Shown here: in pieces, positions 18,896 through 31,713 of the stretch
Position numbering within the stretch: position 1 is the first letter of the stretch
Layout: each line of letters begins with the position of its first letter
DNA from: Monomorium pharaonis
Lineage: Eukaryota > Arthropoda > Insecta > Hymenoptera > Formicidae
Reading direction: 5' to 3'
DNA: 64,000 bases
Assembly: GCF_013373865.1 (NCBI RefSeq)
Contig: NC_050469.1
Span: 18,177,046-18,241,045, forward strand
Translations under genes and position numbers: made by a program
The notes under the pieces: generated by a model
The model's input: the letters and a program-made list of their open reading frames with translations, nothing else
What the model was told of the DNA's origin: nothing
Databases searched by the model: none

Positions 18896-20689
18896 TGTTA
18901 CGTCCAGCCTTATAAGATTTAACTCTTTATTCGGTAGGAAGGATATTTCAGGGAGAACAGGTAAGGCAGGGAAGAACGTAACAAAACGTGTAGAATTCCC
19001 GTAGGCACACAGTTTAAGAGAGGGTATGTGCCTCGGGTCGAACGCACCTTTTATGACTCAAAAATATAGGTCAACGTGCCGATAGGCCCGCTATAACCCG
19101 TTTCGAGTCGTACGTCCGTCGGTCCAAGTTTCGAGTCAACGAATTGAATCGCTTTAACTCGGGATCGGACCAGGTGCAGTCTTTGTTCGGGATAGGCGAG
19201 GTCGTTATTAATTAAAATAAATGATAAAGTTTTACATAAAATTAACAAAAGTATTTATTCTAATAACAAATAAAAATAAAAATAAAAGAAAATACAAATA
19301 AACGCTAAAGTCGTGATTTGACAATTTGTAATAACGGTATAATCGAAATTAAAATGCATAGTAAGTATGTATATAGTTGTACAAATATTAAATAAGTACA
19401 TAGTGGGCGGAGAAAGGGAAACAAAGAGATTTTTGTTTTTTAATTCTACAGTATTAATGGTAAACGCGGAGCAAAGAAATAGACAAAGGGTTTATTAAAT
19501 GGTTAGATGGGGTAAACATAGATGCTTGAAATTGTAAGAGGATAAAGAATAACGTAGGAGAGAGTGGGGTAGAACATATCTAGGAATAAGTAAGAGAAAC
19601 AGGAGGAGCGGGGACGTTTCGAGGATCACACGGGGGTTCCTCGAGATTGTGGCATGGTGTCAGGATATCTGAGGATCACACAAGGGAGCCTCAGGTTCGT
19701 GTGAGTCTGAGGGAATTATTTATAAATAATAGGAGGGTGACTTAAAGAATTAAAATGGAAGGGAGCAGATGAGTAACGTAAAAACAAAAGAAATTATAAT
19801 TGTGGGACTTACTCATTGTTGGTTCTCGAGCAAATTTGTCGGAATCGAATAGATTTCTTGACTGGATGGAACGGCACTAAAGTTTACTTGCGCACTGATT
19901 CTACATGATTACTAACTAACTAACTCTAAAACTTTAAACGTAACTGAACTCACAACTAACTACTCTCAACTAACTGATTATTACTCTCCATTACTATTAC
20001 TGACTATCTATTACTGACTGCTAAACTCTTATTACTGCTACTCTCATTACACTATCTCTTCAAGATTTGGTATTATATATACAGAGTCTTACAGAGGGAG
20101 GATCCAGATGTGGGTGGTTCAAATATTCTAACTGGTAGGACTCTTTTTCAGGATTGTGTGGTGGGTGAATTCTAAGTTTTCTTATTGGAGAAATAGTTTT
20201 TCCTTTTTGACCAATCATACGTTGAGTACTCTGTCGAAAGTTTCTCTGTTTCCTCCCACATTCTTTCAATTTTATCGAAGGGATCCGACCTATCGCGTAG
20301 GTTATCTTCCCTTTGGGTTTAAGAGATAAATAATTTTTTTTCTATCGTGCTAGACGTGCTACGGTTGCAGATGGAGGAAACGGTTATTTATTTTTTGCTT
20401 ATGTTTAGATACTTTATTGCTCATTTTTTGTGAGGAAATGTGAAACTGCTTAGATCCCATGTTTGTTTTTGAATTTCTATCTTTAGAATTTATTATTTGT
20501 TGACTCAATATTCAAAAGGAGTCGGAATTATCTACTTGGTCGTTTCGTCCATCTATGTTTGTCATTACGTTTCTAACAGACTAATCCTAGATGCATAAAA
20601 AATTATCGGAGACCGTTGAAACGGAATTTCTTTTGTAAATTATTAGTTTTTTTGACGAAGGGAAATCGTGGAGTTTGCCGGACGTAACA
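18896..20689 (-). mobile_element. TGTTACGTCC..GGACGTAACA element, copy A (1.8 kb, LTR-like)
   Basis: The ends are exact 10-bp complements, TGTTACGTCC and GGACGTAACA. The first 350 bp resemble copy B at 29,736, sharing GTGCCGATAGG, TTTCGAGTCAAC and TAACTCGGGATCGGACC. Reading the - strand, there is a TATATATAATACC box near 20,080, a TTAGT/CAGTAA-rich leader, a consensus GTAAGT donor near 19,813, and AATAAA at 19,259-19,254. This is the layout of an LTR or of a small transcribed element. No long ORF occurs after the donor. Target duplication not resolved. Confidence 0.6.
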
Positions 20690-21110
20690 CGTTTAAAGAT
20701 CGATACAATAATGTTGGTAATCAGACTTAAATAAATTATATGACTTTTTTATTTAATATAAATAAAGGTTCTTAAAATTAACTTTGACTTCAGTTAAACT
20801 GAACTGAAGTGTAACTTTAATTAAGTTAGCTTTTTATTTACATAACTTTTAACTTAACTAAATTAATTTTATAATACAGTAATATTAATTTAAGTTAAAA
20901 AATATATATTAACTTATATACTTAACCCAGGAAAACATGTTCTACAAATCGTGTCTAAGAATTTTTAATTGTCGATAGGACGCATACTTTGCAGTAAGGG
21001 TTCAAAGTCTAGAGTCAAAATAATACCACGTGATTATTATTGAATTTTTCAGAGGTGTGGTTATTAAGGGTTAAATATTATCTTTTTTATGTACAATCAA
21101 ATAATGTGAT
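20690..21110. other. AT-rich spacer
   Basis: Continuation of the AT-rich tract seen before copy A (TTAACTTTGACTT, TTTAACTTAACT), followed by unremarkable sequence up to the foldback element. No gene seen. Confidence 0.4.
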
Positions 21111-21779
21111 AAAGGGCATAGCGGAATAAGCAGGTGAAATCTGCCCCCGCACTAATCGAGCTCAAATTGATATCATTAGTTGGCACCCTTGAGATGTAAA
21201 ACTTCCCCAAATATTAGCTATAAAATTGCATTTTTTTTGGAGTTAGGGAGGGGGAAAGAAAAATAAAGAAAGTGGTTTTTTTCGAAAATGGTTGGACCGA
21301 TTTTAATGAAAAAAATATATGTTGTAAATATCGTTTAGACAAGTTTAGGAAAATTTTAAGTAATTTTTGTGGTGAAAAAAACCCAATAAAAAAATTTTTG
21401 AATTTTTTATGAATTTTTTGGGGGGTGATGGTTCTGAGATACCACTTTTATATTTTCACAAAAACATCTCTAGATTTTCATCTTTAACACATATTTTTTT
21501 CAAATCAATCGGAGTTGTGGAACATGGTAAAAATAATAATTCACACCGCGCCGCCGTGCCGTGCCGCGCCGGCTGGGCGACCGAGCCGCGGCGCACGGCG
21601 ATTGTTGTTATGTTGAACTTACATACTAGTTGCAGTGTTGCAATGTTTAGTTGCCAAGAAAAATTATGATATAATAATATAAAATATAATAACACATATA
21701 ATATTTCCAGGACGTCTGCAATGGGAGCGTTCTAGATGCGCACAGTAACAAACGGACACAGCAGGCTGAGTGAAATGGA

Positions 21780-21890
21780 CACAGACCAAATGCACACAGA
21801 CCAAATGCGCACAGACCAAATGCGCATGGACCAGATGCACACGGACCAAATGCGCACGGACCAAATGCGTACAGACCAAACGGACACAGT
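21780..21890. repeat. 15-bp minisatellite (ACAGACCAAATGCGC), about 7 units
   Basis: Seven 15-bp units lie in the left arm. Inverted copies lie at about 22,155-22,240 and 22,740-22,820. Because 15 is divisible by 3, every frame through it is open, giving TDQMR/TDQMH peptide repeats, which I treat as artefacts. Confidence 0.85.
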
Positions 21891-21986
21891 AACCTACAAA
21901 CTTATCACATGGGTTGCGACTTTTCGGACACCTCTATCGACGGGGTGAGTGCGGGAAGAGGGCGAAGCCCCCCCTTGCACCCTCCC

Positions 21987-22122
<136 letters not shown>

Positions 22123-22369
22123 CATGCTCTGCGCTACATAGGTTTGCGACTGTGGTGCGCATTTGGTCCGTGCGCATTTAGCCCGTGTGCATCTGGTCCA
22201 TGTGCATTTGGTCTGTGCGCATTTGGTCTGTGTCCGTTTCACTCAACCTGCTGTGTCCGTTTATTACTGTGCGCATCTGGGACTCACTCTCTGCAATTAG
22301 GCTATAAAACTTATCGTTTCAGCAGTTCATCACGAGGAGATTGCAGTACGTTTTTAAATTCCATACGTT

Positions 22370-22735
22370 CGGGGTGTTTTTTTAATGTGAGTCCTCTTGC
22401 CTCTCATATTATTTATCGGTGTGCTTTTTTAAAGTGAGTTTTCTCGCCTCTCACATTATCTATCATCGAGGTGCTTTTTTAATGTGAGTTCCCTTGCCTC
22501 TCACATTATCTATTATCGGGGTGCTTTTTTAAAATGTGTCCCCTCGCCTCTGACATTATTTATCATCGGGGTGCTTTTTTAATGTGAGTTTCCTCGCCTC
22601 TCACATTATCTTTTTGGCGAATGGACTCAAATTAAAAAAGCACCTCGATGATAGATAATGTGAGAGGCAAGAGGACTCACTTTAAAAAAGCAACCCATTG
22701 ATAGATAACGTGAGAGGCAAAGAGACTCACTTTAA
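22370..22735. repeat. ~60-bp tandem repeat array with inverted end copies
   Basis: Five units containing GCCTCTCACATTATCTAT and GGGGTGCTTTTTTAA run from 22,370 to about 22,612. They are followed by two units in reverse complement (22,635-22,735, with GATAGATAATGTGAGAGGC). The turn near 22,615 could form a hairpin at the heart of the foldback element. Confidence 0.8.
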
Positions 22736-23739
22736 AAAAGGGCATTTGGTCCGTGTGCATCTGGTCCGTGCGCATTTGGTCTGTGCGCATTTGGTCTGTG
22801 TGCATTTGGTCTGTGTCCGTTTCACTCAGCCTGCTGTGTCCGTTTATTACTGTGCGCATCTAGGACGCTCCCATTGCAGACGTCCTGGAAATATTATGTG
22901 TTATTATATTTTATATTATTTCATCATAATTTTTCTTGGCAACTAAACATTGCAACACTGCAACTAGTATGTAAGTTCAACATAACAACAATCGCCGTGC
23001 GCCGCGGCCTGGTCGCCCAGCCGGCGCGGTGCGGCACGGCGGCGCGGTGTGAATTATTATTTTTAACCATGTTCCACCACTCCGATTGATTTGAAAAAAA
23101 TATGTGTTAAAAAAGAAAATCTAGAGATGTTTTTGTGAAAATATAAAAATGGTATCTCAGAACCATCACTTCTCAAAAAATTCATAAAAAATTCAAAAAT
23201 TTTTTTATCGGGTTTTTTTTCACCACAAAAATTACTTAAAATTTTCTTAAACTTGTCTAAACGATGTTTACAACATATATTTGTTTCATTAAAATCATTC
23301 CAACCATTTTCGAAAAAAACCACTTTCTTAATTTTTCTTTCCCCCTCCATAACTCCCCCAAAAATGCAATTTTGTAGCTAATATTTGGGGAAGTTTTACA
23401 TCTCAAGGGTGCCAACTAATGATATCAATTTGAGCTCGATTAGTGCGGGGGCAGATTTCACCTGCTTATTCCGCTATGCCCTTTCAAAAAATAAAAAATC
23501 GCGGTTATATTTTTGTAGGTAGTATAAAAACTTTTTCATTAAAATTGACAGTAGAAAAAAAAATAGAGTTTGGTATAATAGAAATTATACCAAATTTAAA
23601 TCACAACATGTTTTGTTTGGACTTAAGAGAAGAGAGTCAAGTAAATTAAAAAATTTTGACGATTTTTTTTACTTAGAAAATTAGTTTATCATCTAGAGAA
23701 TGTGTTTCCACTATTTTCCACAAATCAAAGTTTGAAGTC

Positions 23740-24480
23740 TAAGTGTACCTACAGAGTCGTTAAAGTGACGTGGTCCGAGGGACACTGAGTACAGGTATAC
23801 GATCGCGCACAGCCTCGAAAACACAAAAAAAGCAAAAACAGCTCGAAAAACAGAACAAGTGATTTTCTGGACGAATTTGAAGAAAAGAAAGGCTTATTGT
23901 ATGGCTCTGGCATCGCTAATCTTAAATCTCCTATAAGTTCCTTCAAACACTATTTTTCTATTCTGAAAACTTTAAACGCATTTTTCTCAAAACATAAAAT
24001 TTTGTGCGCCGTGCACTGTAGCTCAGCAAATTCTCAACCGATTGCGATGCAATTTCAAACACATATTCTTTAAAGGATTCTCCTCTGCATGAACTTAAAA
24101 ATTTTTTTTTTTTAATTAACAGTAAACAATGTTTTTAGCAATTTTTTAATAAAAAAATATAGTGATTTTTTTTTTAAATGCCGCAGAACTTAATTTTCGA
24201 TCTTTTTTTAAAAATTTAGGTTTATACAAAGCGTATTGTTATATTTTAACAAAAAATTTTTGTTTTTTTTATTTCAGACAATTAGAGCGACCTATGCGTT
24301 GCACGGCGCATTTCCGAATAGGCAACTTCAAGCAGCTGCTGCTCAGCTATTTATTAATATTTTTATATAAAAAAATTATTTCACATAGTTAAAATGCTAA
24401 AAAAAACTTTATCTTCTTTTTTAAAAAAATTTGAAAAGAAACGATGGTTTATTTGACCCTCCTCTCTTAAAAAATTTTAG
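23740..24480 (+). pseudogene. Degenerate relative of the TTAA-element transposase tail
   Basis: A Lys-rich frame runs into DEFEEKKGLLYGSGIA (23,870-23,917). It resembles the acidic-then-YGSG C-terminal end of the same transposase type as at 17,500. Downstream, CTTTAAACGCATTTTTCTCAAAACA (23,967 on) parallels CTTTAAACGCGTTTCTCTTGAAACA after the first copy (17,839 on), supporting relatedness. No terminal repeats were found. Confidence 0.35.
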
Positions 24481-24518
24481 ACAAAGTCGTATATGATTTG
24501 ATATAAAATGACCCATAT

Positions 24519-24855
24519 CCCAAGTAGCACGAGTAGCAGATACAACTGTATGCGAATAATATTTGACAATTTTTCATGCATAGTGAATTAAATGAAGACG
24601 CTATCTATTTTTCGCTACATTTGTGTTCTACAAAATTACTTTAATTCTTGCACGATGAATTCATCAACAAATGTCTACCAAAAGCATTCTACATGCGTCC
24701 TAGTAGGATGCATGTAGGAATGTTCTAGAGTAACATTTAATTTTCTATCGTTGATTACGACTTGCTAGCATTTAGGAACGTAGGGAAACCGGTTGTAACT
24801 GCTTTATAGTTTGTGGAATTTAGAATGCTACAATCGACCTACCGTGCTACTTGGG
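24519..24855. mobile_element. 337-bp MITE with CCCAAGTAGCACG ends
   Basis: The termini CCCAAGTAGCACG and CGTGCTACTTGGG are exact 13-bp complements, flanked by TAT on both sides (24,516-24,518 and 24,856-24,858). The interior is non-coding and contains the small palindrome CATGCGTCCTAGTAGGATGCATG. Confidence 0.7.
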
Positions 24856-25489
24856 TATATAAAAAAATATTAAAAGAAAAATTATTACAATGAAACATGA
24901 TTATCAAATGTAAATATAAAATAAAATAATCTATTAAACAATACACGTAAAATTTATCCTTTAAAGTATTTTAAATAAATAAATAGTAATAATAATATAA
25001 TTTATAAGAATGTCGTTGCATTCGAAAAGTATGTTGTTCAGTAGAATAACCTTGATAGCTATGACATAAGTTATGAAAATTTATGAAACAAAATTGCACG
25101 AAATTTCAACGTTTTCCATTACTTAAAATATAAATTATTCCAAATTAGATAGAAGTTGCATTACACTTAAATTATAAAAACGTTTTTTTTGTTATGCTCT
25201 GTTCTAAAATTTTCTAGGGTATGCTCTAGATCTATATCATGTCTCAACGTTTCAGTTAAAAGTTACAACATTAAGGTAGTCAAATCAGTATTATTCTGAC
25301 ATGTAGTTATATAGTCAAACTCTGATACTAAGGGGTCAGTACAAACCGTGGGTGTGTTCTATGTTTTAAATCTCACATCAATAAAACCGATAGTTCCCAG
25401 ACTCCCTACCTCCTGCGTTTAATATCGGATCTACGCGTATCGCGTGGGCGATATATATGTACGTATGTCTAATATGTATGTATATATAG

Positions 25490-25493
<4 letters not shown>

Positions 25494-25541
<48 letters not shown>
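25494..25541. repeat. (TA)n microsatellite
   Basis: Uninterrupted TA dinucleotide run, preceded by TATG/TATA variants from about 25,450. Confidence 0.95.
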
Positions 25542-25544
<3 letters not shown>

Positions 25545-27249
25545 GCGTCTATATACATAGGCACAATTGGGAGAAATAACACGCAGTTTGATCAGCCCAT
25601 TTCTAACACAAGATATTAAAAAGTTGCGATATACATTATTTTATTATACATTATTGGATAATTTAATTTCTTATTTATTAAGATTATTAATTTATGGCAA
25701 GTACAAAATAGTATTAAGTTCGTTTTAATTATTATGTAAGCTTAACACAATGAGGCTTACATAATATTTTGAGGAAAAATGGGATATGATCATATATAAA
25801 TATATAATTAGATATAAATAGATTTAATAACATATATAATTATATACACTGTTAAACTCGTAGTATCAAATTTTACTCAATTAAGTCATTTTTAATGATT
25901 TTATACGTCGCCACTGCTCCTATCTAATAAGAAAGTTATATTTAACAAATCAACAAAGGTTAAATTTTAAAAAATCAACGATGTATTAAGTAAGTATTTA
26001 CTCAATATTAGTCAAATTAACTACTTCATTTAATCAAATTAATCAAATATTAGGTAGAAGCAATGGCGACTTAATAAAAATTAACAATGTAAGATTATAT
26101 GTATATATTAATATTGAAATTTTGGCCCGATATAATCTTATTTAGTAAAAAACTTCTAGTCACTAGTGATGATAAGCAATAAAAATCCTTTTTTTTTAGT
26201 CGACAATCTGGCCAAATTATTTATTGACAAAATTACGATGTTTCGACCTGAATTTTAGGTCCTTTTTCATGATTTTATTTGTTTGTAATCATATTTGTTC
26301 AGATGTTTCCGTATATAATCGTATATAATCCGTATTAAATAAAAAATATGTAACTGAATATAATTACAAACAGATAAAATGATATCTATTTCTCATTCAA
26401 ATATTACTATATATGATCGTATAATATAACATATAATCATGTTACATTTATTTATATATAAATATATATAATTACATAATCATATTATATTTGTCTATAT
26501 ATAATTGTATATGGCTATAAGATCATTTTTTGGTTCCAATTGTATTATAATATACATGGCCAATTATATAATCATATATAATTGCATAAGTCCATTTTTT
26601 GTCGGATTATTACATATATATACATATTTTCTTATATGTCGACCATCAACAATCTCCTACTGCATCTGTTAGTTGATTAGATTAATAGATTAATTTTATC
26701 TGATTTTGTGATTAAATTTTTAATATAAATATTAATTAATTTACTGTAATACTTAGAGTAGTATTGTATATAAAAATTATGATCTTTAAAAATCAAAAGA
26801 TAAAATGTGCGGGATGAGAAAAGCTGTCCAGTATTTTATGGTAGTTAGAGATATTGAACTATGCAATGAGAGAGATCATGAATTAAGATAATAACGATTG
26901 GTTAGTTCGGTTGAGGGGATATAACAAGCGTCTTCCGCTGACAATTGTACACGACGGTCCATTTGTTACTCCGATAGTTACTTTAAGTAAAAGATCCGCA
27001 TCTTATCAGACAGGATGCACTTGACAAGCAATTTGTTTATCACGTTTAATACCGATGTGCAGTTAAAGATTGAAAATTTGGACTCGCTCACAATTACATT
27101 CAATCCCACTAAATCTCATTAAAATTCAAGTTTGTCGAATAGAATGATTATGCTCCATAATTTATTCATTCGTACTTTTAATAATGACAATTTGATTGGA
27201 AATTCTAGATTTCTAATTAATAATAATAGTTTAATATAGATTAATCTAC

Positions 27250-27252
<3 letters not shown>

Positions 27253-27297
<45 letters not shown>
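27253..27297. repeat. (TA)n microsatellite
   Basis: TA dinucleotide run followed by TATG and a short (CA)n tail to about 27,332. Confidence 0.95.
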
Positions 27298-27305
<8 letters not shown>

Positions 27306-28849
27306 ATATATTTATATATATACACACACACACTCTAGTCTACTACAAGAATACTAGTTATCCGGAAGCCTTTTATGATAATAAATAATAATAAAAATAA
27401 TCACAATAATAATAATAAGAAATAAAGCTAGCAATAACAGAGAATTTACATATGACACTTAATTCCTTGAGTCTATTAAAAATTTTTTAAGTGGTAAAAA
27501 ATTACAAGAAACGATTAAGATTTAACGAAAAAAAACCATTTTAATTTTTAATGTTTTTACTTTAGTCATAATATTAAAAAGGCACCATAACTGATTCGAG
27601 TCAATCAGCTCATAATTATTTAAATTGATAAAAAAATGAAAAAACGCTGGTAATATGTGTTTAAATTTTACTTATTAATTAAATATCAGTAGTAATTTAA
27701 TCATATTAAAATTTTACTTTAACTGTTAACACTAGAGCAACTGGCATAAACGTATATATATTTCTACCTGCTTTGTTTTTATTTTTAACCTCTTTACATA
27801 TTTATTATTACTTTTAATTTTTTAAATATTTTAATAATTAATCCGAAAATAAATTTGACAAAAACCGTCTTAACTCAGAGTACCAACTACGTTAGCATAA
27901 GCCAGGCAAATGCGCGTTGTTTTTAAATGCATGTGATGGACTTTGGGAGGGAGGGGGGGAACTTTAAGATTCCAAATATTAGTCCATCAGTTGGTGGAGT
28001 CACTATGCTCTTAGGAGCTGAAGGGCAAGCATCAAAATTCTTTTCTCGGGTATTTTTCACCCAATTGGTACGGAATGTCACAAAACTACAGTATTCGTAT
28101 TAAAATAAAATTTTGCATAAAAGTGATTTTAACTGTTTTTTCGTAAAACTTAATGCAAAATGTTATCATTTAATGCAAAATAAGTAAACATAAAGTTACA
28201 TAATATAAAACATAATATATACAATGTTATACATATAAAAAATGTTTACAAATTTTTTTATAATAAACGGAGTTATTATATACGTTTTTGTCATAGTTTT
28301 TCGCGTAAAATCGATTGGCATGGTTTATTATAATCTAGACCAATTATTTCTTAATTTGTTTGTAACAAATTAAAAAAAAAATTTTTTGCATCTAACTTTT
28401 TGTTACAAAAATTATTACTAAGAACTGCCAGGAACTGCGTTAACATTTGTTTGTTATTGTGATTTGTTTTGCCATAGGACTTAATGGGTTAATAGTAGCG
28501 TAGCGTCTTCGTGGAAAATTGAAAATTGAAAAAAAAGAAAATTGATAATAATAAATTATTAAAACATTTTAAATTATTTGTTTGTATCAAAAAGTAAATA
28601 TTTCGTGTTACGCTTTATTTTGGTAACATTGGAAAATATCGGAAAATATCACATTTTTATATCGTCAAATAAATATAGAGTTTTAGAACAGAATAAAAAA
28701 TCTGACAATAGATTCTTAAAATTCACCTTTTCATCTTTCTATTGACCGCCATTTTCATTATTTTATCTTTTTTTTAATAAATACGGGCGTTTAAAAAAAC
28801 AAATTTTTACAAAAATTTTTTGTTATCCGGGAAAAAAAGTTTATATCTA

Positions 28850-29170
28850 ATTATGTATAATTATATCATATTATATATAATTACATATAATAAGATTAAT
28901 TTATATATTACTTTATATATAATTATATCAAAATATTTATAACTTTATATCAAATTATGCAACATTATATTTTTGAGTGGACAATTATATATAATTGTAT
29001 CAAAATATTTATAACCCCATATTGAATTATACAACATTTTATTAAAATTACTTTTCGAATAAATAAATAAATATAATTATATTAAGATATTTATAAACCC
29101 ATATTGAATTATACAGCATTATATTAGAATTCTTTTTTGGTTAAATAATTATATATAATTATATCAAAAT
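28850..29170. repeat. Imperfect AT-rich tandem repeat, TATATCAAAATATTTATAA motif
   Basis: Phrases of the type AATTATATCAAAATATTTATAACC and ATTGAATTATACAACATT recur about every 85-100 bp, at least four times, with divergence. Confidence 0.55.
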
Positions 29171-29587
29171 ATTAATTTATAATTCCATATCATATTTCCA
29201 TTTTTACATATATAATCCATTTTTATATAAAAAAAATTGTATATAATTAACCTTTTTTATATAATAAATGCAATCACAATTATGGTAAATGTAATTAAAT
29301 TCCTAACATTCTACATTATATAAATTTAAAAAGTATGTAGTTCGCGGATTGTCGCTAGGCGACGCACGCGGCACCTTTCTCCTAATGCAATTTACACTCT
29401 AAAGACTACATAAGCAGATTACCCACGGTGACAGAAACCGGATCAGCCTATACTATCGTAGTGAGCTTTCGGGACATATGTACTTTTTATTACGTCTTAA
29501 AGACACATCTTAGCTGTCATGGCTAAATTTTCGGTAACGAATTTTTTTTAAGAAAATTTATTAAATCCGAAAAAACTTTTCTTTCTG

Positions 29588-29732
29588 CCCGGAAAAAAAT
29601 GTATATATCTAATTATATATAATTTTGTATAACTTTGTAGATCTAATTAGATCAGGTCAAAATCCATACATAATTAGATCTACAAAGTTATACAAAATTA
29701 TATATAATTAGATATATACTTTTTTTCCCGGG
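29588..29732. mobile_element. 145-bp hairpin MITE with CCCGG..CCGGG ends
   Basis: The left arm starts CCCGGAAAAAAATGTATATA and the right arm ends with TATATACTTTTTTTCCCGGG. Complementarity runs about 62 bp with almost no mismatches around a short loop. The ends resemble those of the larger AT-rich elements at 34,142 and 44,907. It sits 3 bp from the next element. Confidence 0.75.
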
Positions 29733-30078
29733 TACTGTTACGTCCAGCCTTATGGAATGTCGGGTACGGTCGGGTGGTTGCACAGATGTTTATGAAATTG
29801 AGATAAGGCAAAAAAGGACGTAACGCAACACAATTCCCAAAGGCTCGAGGAAAAGACAAGTGCCTTGGGGGCGAACTTTTTACTGCTAGGGAATGTGGAT
29901 CAGTGTGCCGATAGGCTTGCTATAACCCCAATTTCCGAGCCGTGCGCTCGTCGGTCCCAGTTTCGAGTCAACAAACTTAATTGTTATAACTCGGGATCGG
30001 ACCCGATGCAGTCTTTAGTCGAGGATGAGGGTAGGTCAATTTATGAATAAATAAAGAATTTTAACTTAAATACATATT

Positions 30079-30084
30079 TATTCT
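30079..30084 (-). terminator. AATAAA signal conserved between copies A and B
   Basis: It lies 343 bp from the element end. Copy A has AATAAA at a similar distance (358 bp) in the same GAATAAATA context, suggesting a real 3'-end signal. Confidence 0.5.
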
Positions 30085-30816
30085 AACACGCATTTTTCAT
30101 TATGAATGGTAATACAAATAAAGAGCCTGAAGTTGTGATACCGGAAAGTATATATATCTATATATATATTTAACATTTTAATGGAATTTAGAATATCTTG
30201 ATATTATACATTATTATGCAACAATTTAGAAAATATTGATATCTGACATTATTATATTGCAATTTAAAATATCTTAGTATTATACATTATACAATAGGAA
30301 ATATTGATATCTGACATTATTAGACTGCAATTTGAAATATCTTAGTATTATACATTATAATACAATAGTTTAGGAAATATTGACATCTGACATTATTAGA
30401 CTGCAATTTGAAATATCTTAGTATTATACATTATAATACAATAGTTTAGGAAATATTGATATCTGACATTATTATACCGCAATTTAAAATATATACATAT
30501 AGGAAATTATTATCCCGTGAAAATTTGGTACTTAGTAAGTCAAGAAAGAGAGAAGGGGTTAAGATTTGTTTTATATTATTTCTTGTATAATGACCCTGGA
30601 AGGAGGGAAGAAATTGTAGAAGAAGTCGGTGGGGATAGCGAAGGAGTCGTGGTAGTAAGGGGTGAAAACTGGAATGAGATCTGTAAGGGCTAGTGCGCAT
30701 GTGATATGAAATAAAACATCCGGATCAATTCCTTCCGGAATAAGAGCGAAATTGCGGTAATGGTGGAGTGATGGGCTGTTTTAATCGGGAACTGTTCGAT
30801 TCTTCTAGTAGTTCGA

Positions 30817-31386
30817 TTAAAGAAGTTTGACTACCGTCATAATGATAAAACCGTGGGCGCGGGGGAGAAGGAGGAGAAACTCGGCTATAAATTCTACGTC
30901 TGAATCTGAAGAAGGTGAGGGTGAATGTGGTATTTCCTCGTGGTCTGGGGAGTTAATGGGGGAGTAACAAGGGGAAGGATAGGGACTGAGACAAGAATCT
31001 TCGGATGTTCGGGAGGAAGGGCAAGGGCTGTGAGTAACGTCCTCACAGGCGGGTGAGAAAGGGCGAGGACCGTGAGTAACGTCCTCGTAGGCGGGTGAGG
31101 AAAGCCGAGGGCCGTGAGTAACGTCCTCGCAGAAGAGTGAGGAAGGGAGTTGCGGTGGTGTTAGCGGAAGTTCAACCGAGTGATGGATTTCTAACTCTCG
31201 TTGATCCTGACGCAAGAGCTCGCCTCGGAGGATTCGTGCCTCCCTGCGCTGACGCCGACGTTCCCTTTTTATAGACCAGCGACTTCGTCTGGGTCGGGGG
31301 TAAATATGGTTGTTCACTGAAATTACAACCAGATTTAGAGAGGGGGGAAGTAAATGAAAACGTTAATATTGAGACTGGCACTTACT
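30817..31386 (-). CDS. Spliced ORF in copy B: arginine-rich, EDVTHGP-repeat protein of unknown function
   Basis: Exon 1 ends with A at 31,386, followed by a consensus GTAAGT donor. Exon 2 starts TG at 31,316 after TAATTTCAG. Joining them creates an ATG that is absent from the genomic sequence, and the frame then stays open for 166 codons to the stop at 30,817. The N-terminus is arginine-rich (RPRRSRWSIKRERRRQRREA). The middle has three tandem copies of an EDVTHGP-type unit of about 18 residues (54 bp), then Pro/Ser-rich sequence, an acidic patch and a hydrophobic end (EFLLLLPRAHGFII). I do not recognise the family. The basic N-terminus would suit nucleic-acid binding, an inference only. TATA box and poly(A) signal fit the same strand. 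Confidence 0.45.
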
Positions 31387-31706
31387 ACTTGGCGAGACTA
31401 GTGGGAAGGAGTTAAACACGGAGTTCCTTGCCAGAGCGGTCCTCGCCGGATCTGTCGAATCCTGAAGCTGGCTGAACGGGTTGAAGTCAAAGGGCGGTGC
31501 GGCCCGAAGATGGTGAAGCTCGGAGTAAGAAGTTGCACTCGAATTGCAAGTCTTAAAAGTTCCGCACCTAACACTAAGTTTCAAGTTCGGCACTCTAACT
31601 AACACTCACTTTAGTTGCGAAGGAACATGAGAATTCCAAAAGCGGAGCGGCGATAAAGCCAACGACTACGACAGGGACTGACTGATTCCGAATTTTGGAG
31701 CATCGA

Positions 31707-31713
31707 TTTTTAT
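31707..31713 (-). promoter_or_regulatory. TATA box of copy B
   Basis: Reading the - strand, ACTATAAAAATCG is followed after about 30 nt by an initiator-like TCAGTC, then a GC-richer leader ending at the GTAAGT donor. Copy A has a TATATATAA box at the corresponding place. Confidence 0.45.

Larger units (their letters stand above)
24860..29587. other. AT-rich region without recognised genes
   Basis: Nearly 5 kb of AT-rich DNA. It holds TA microsatellites (below), a block of TATAATCGTATATAATC-type repeats at 26,290-26,600, and short moderate-complexity stretches at 25,320-25,445 and 26,810-27,060 that show no coding frame or known motif. GTTTCGACCTGAATTTTAGG near 26,241-26,260 resembles terminal phrases of some insect repeats, but no ends could be paired. 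Confidence 0.4.
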
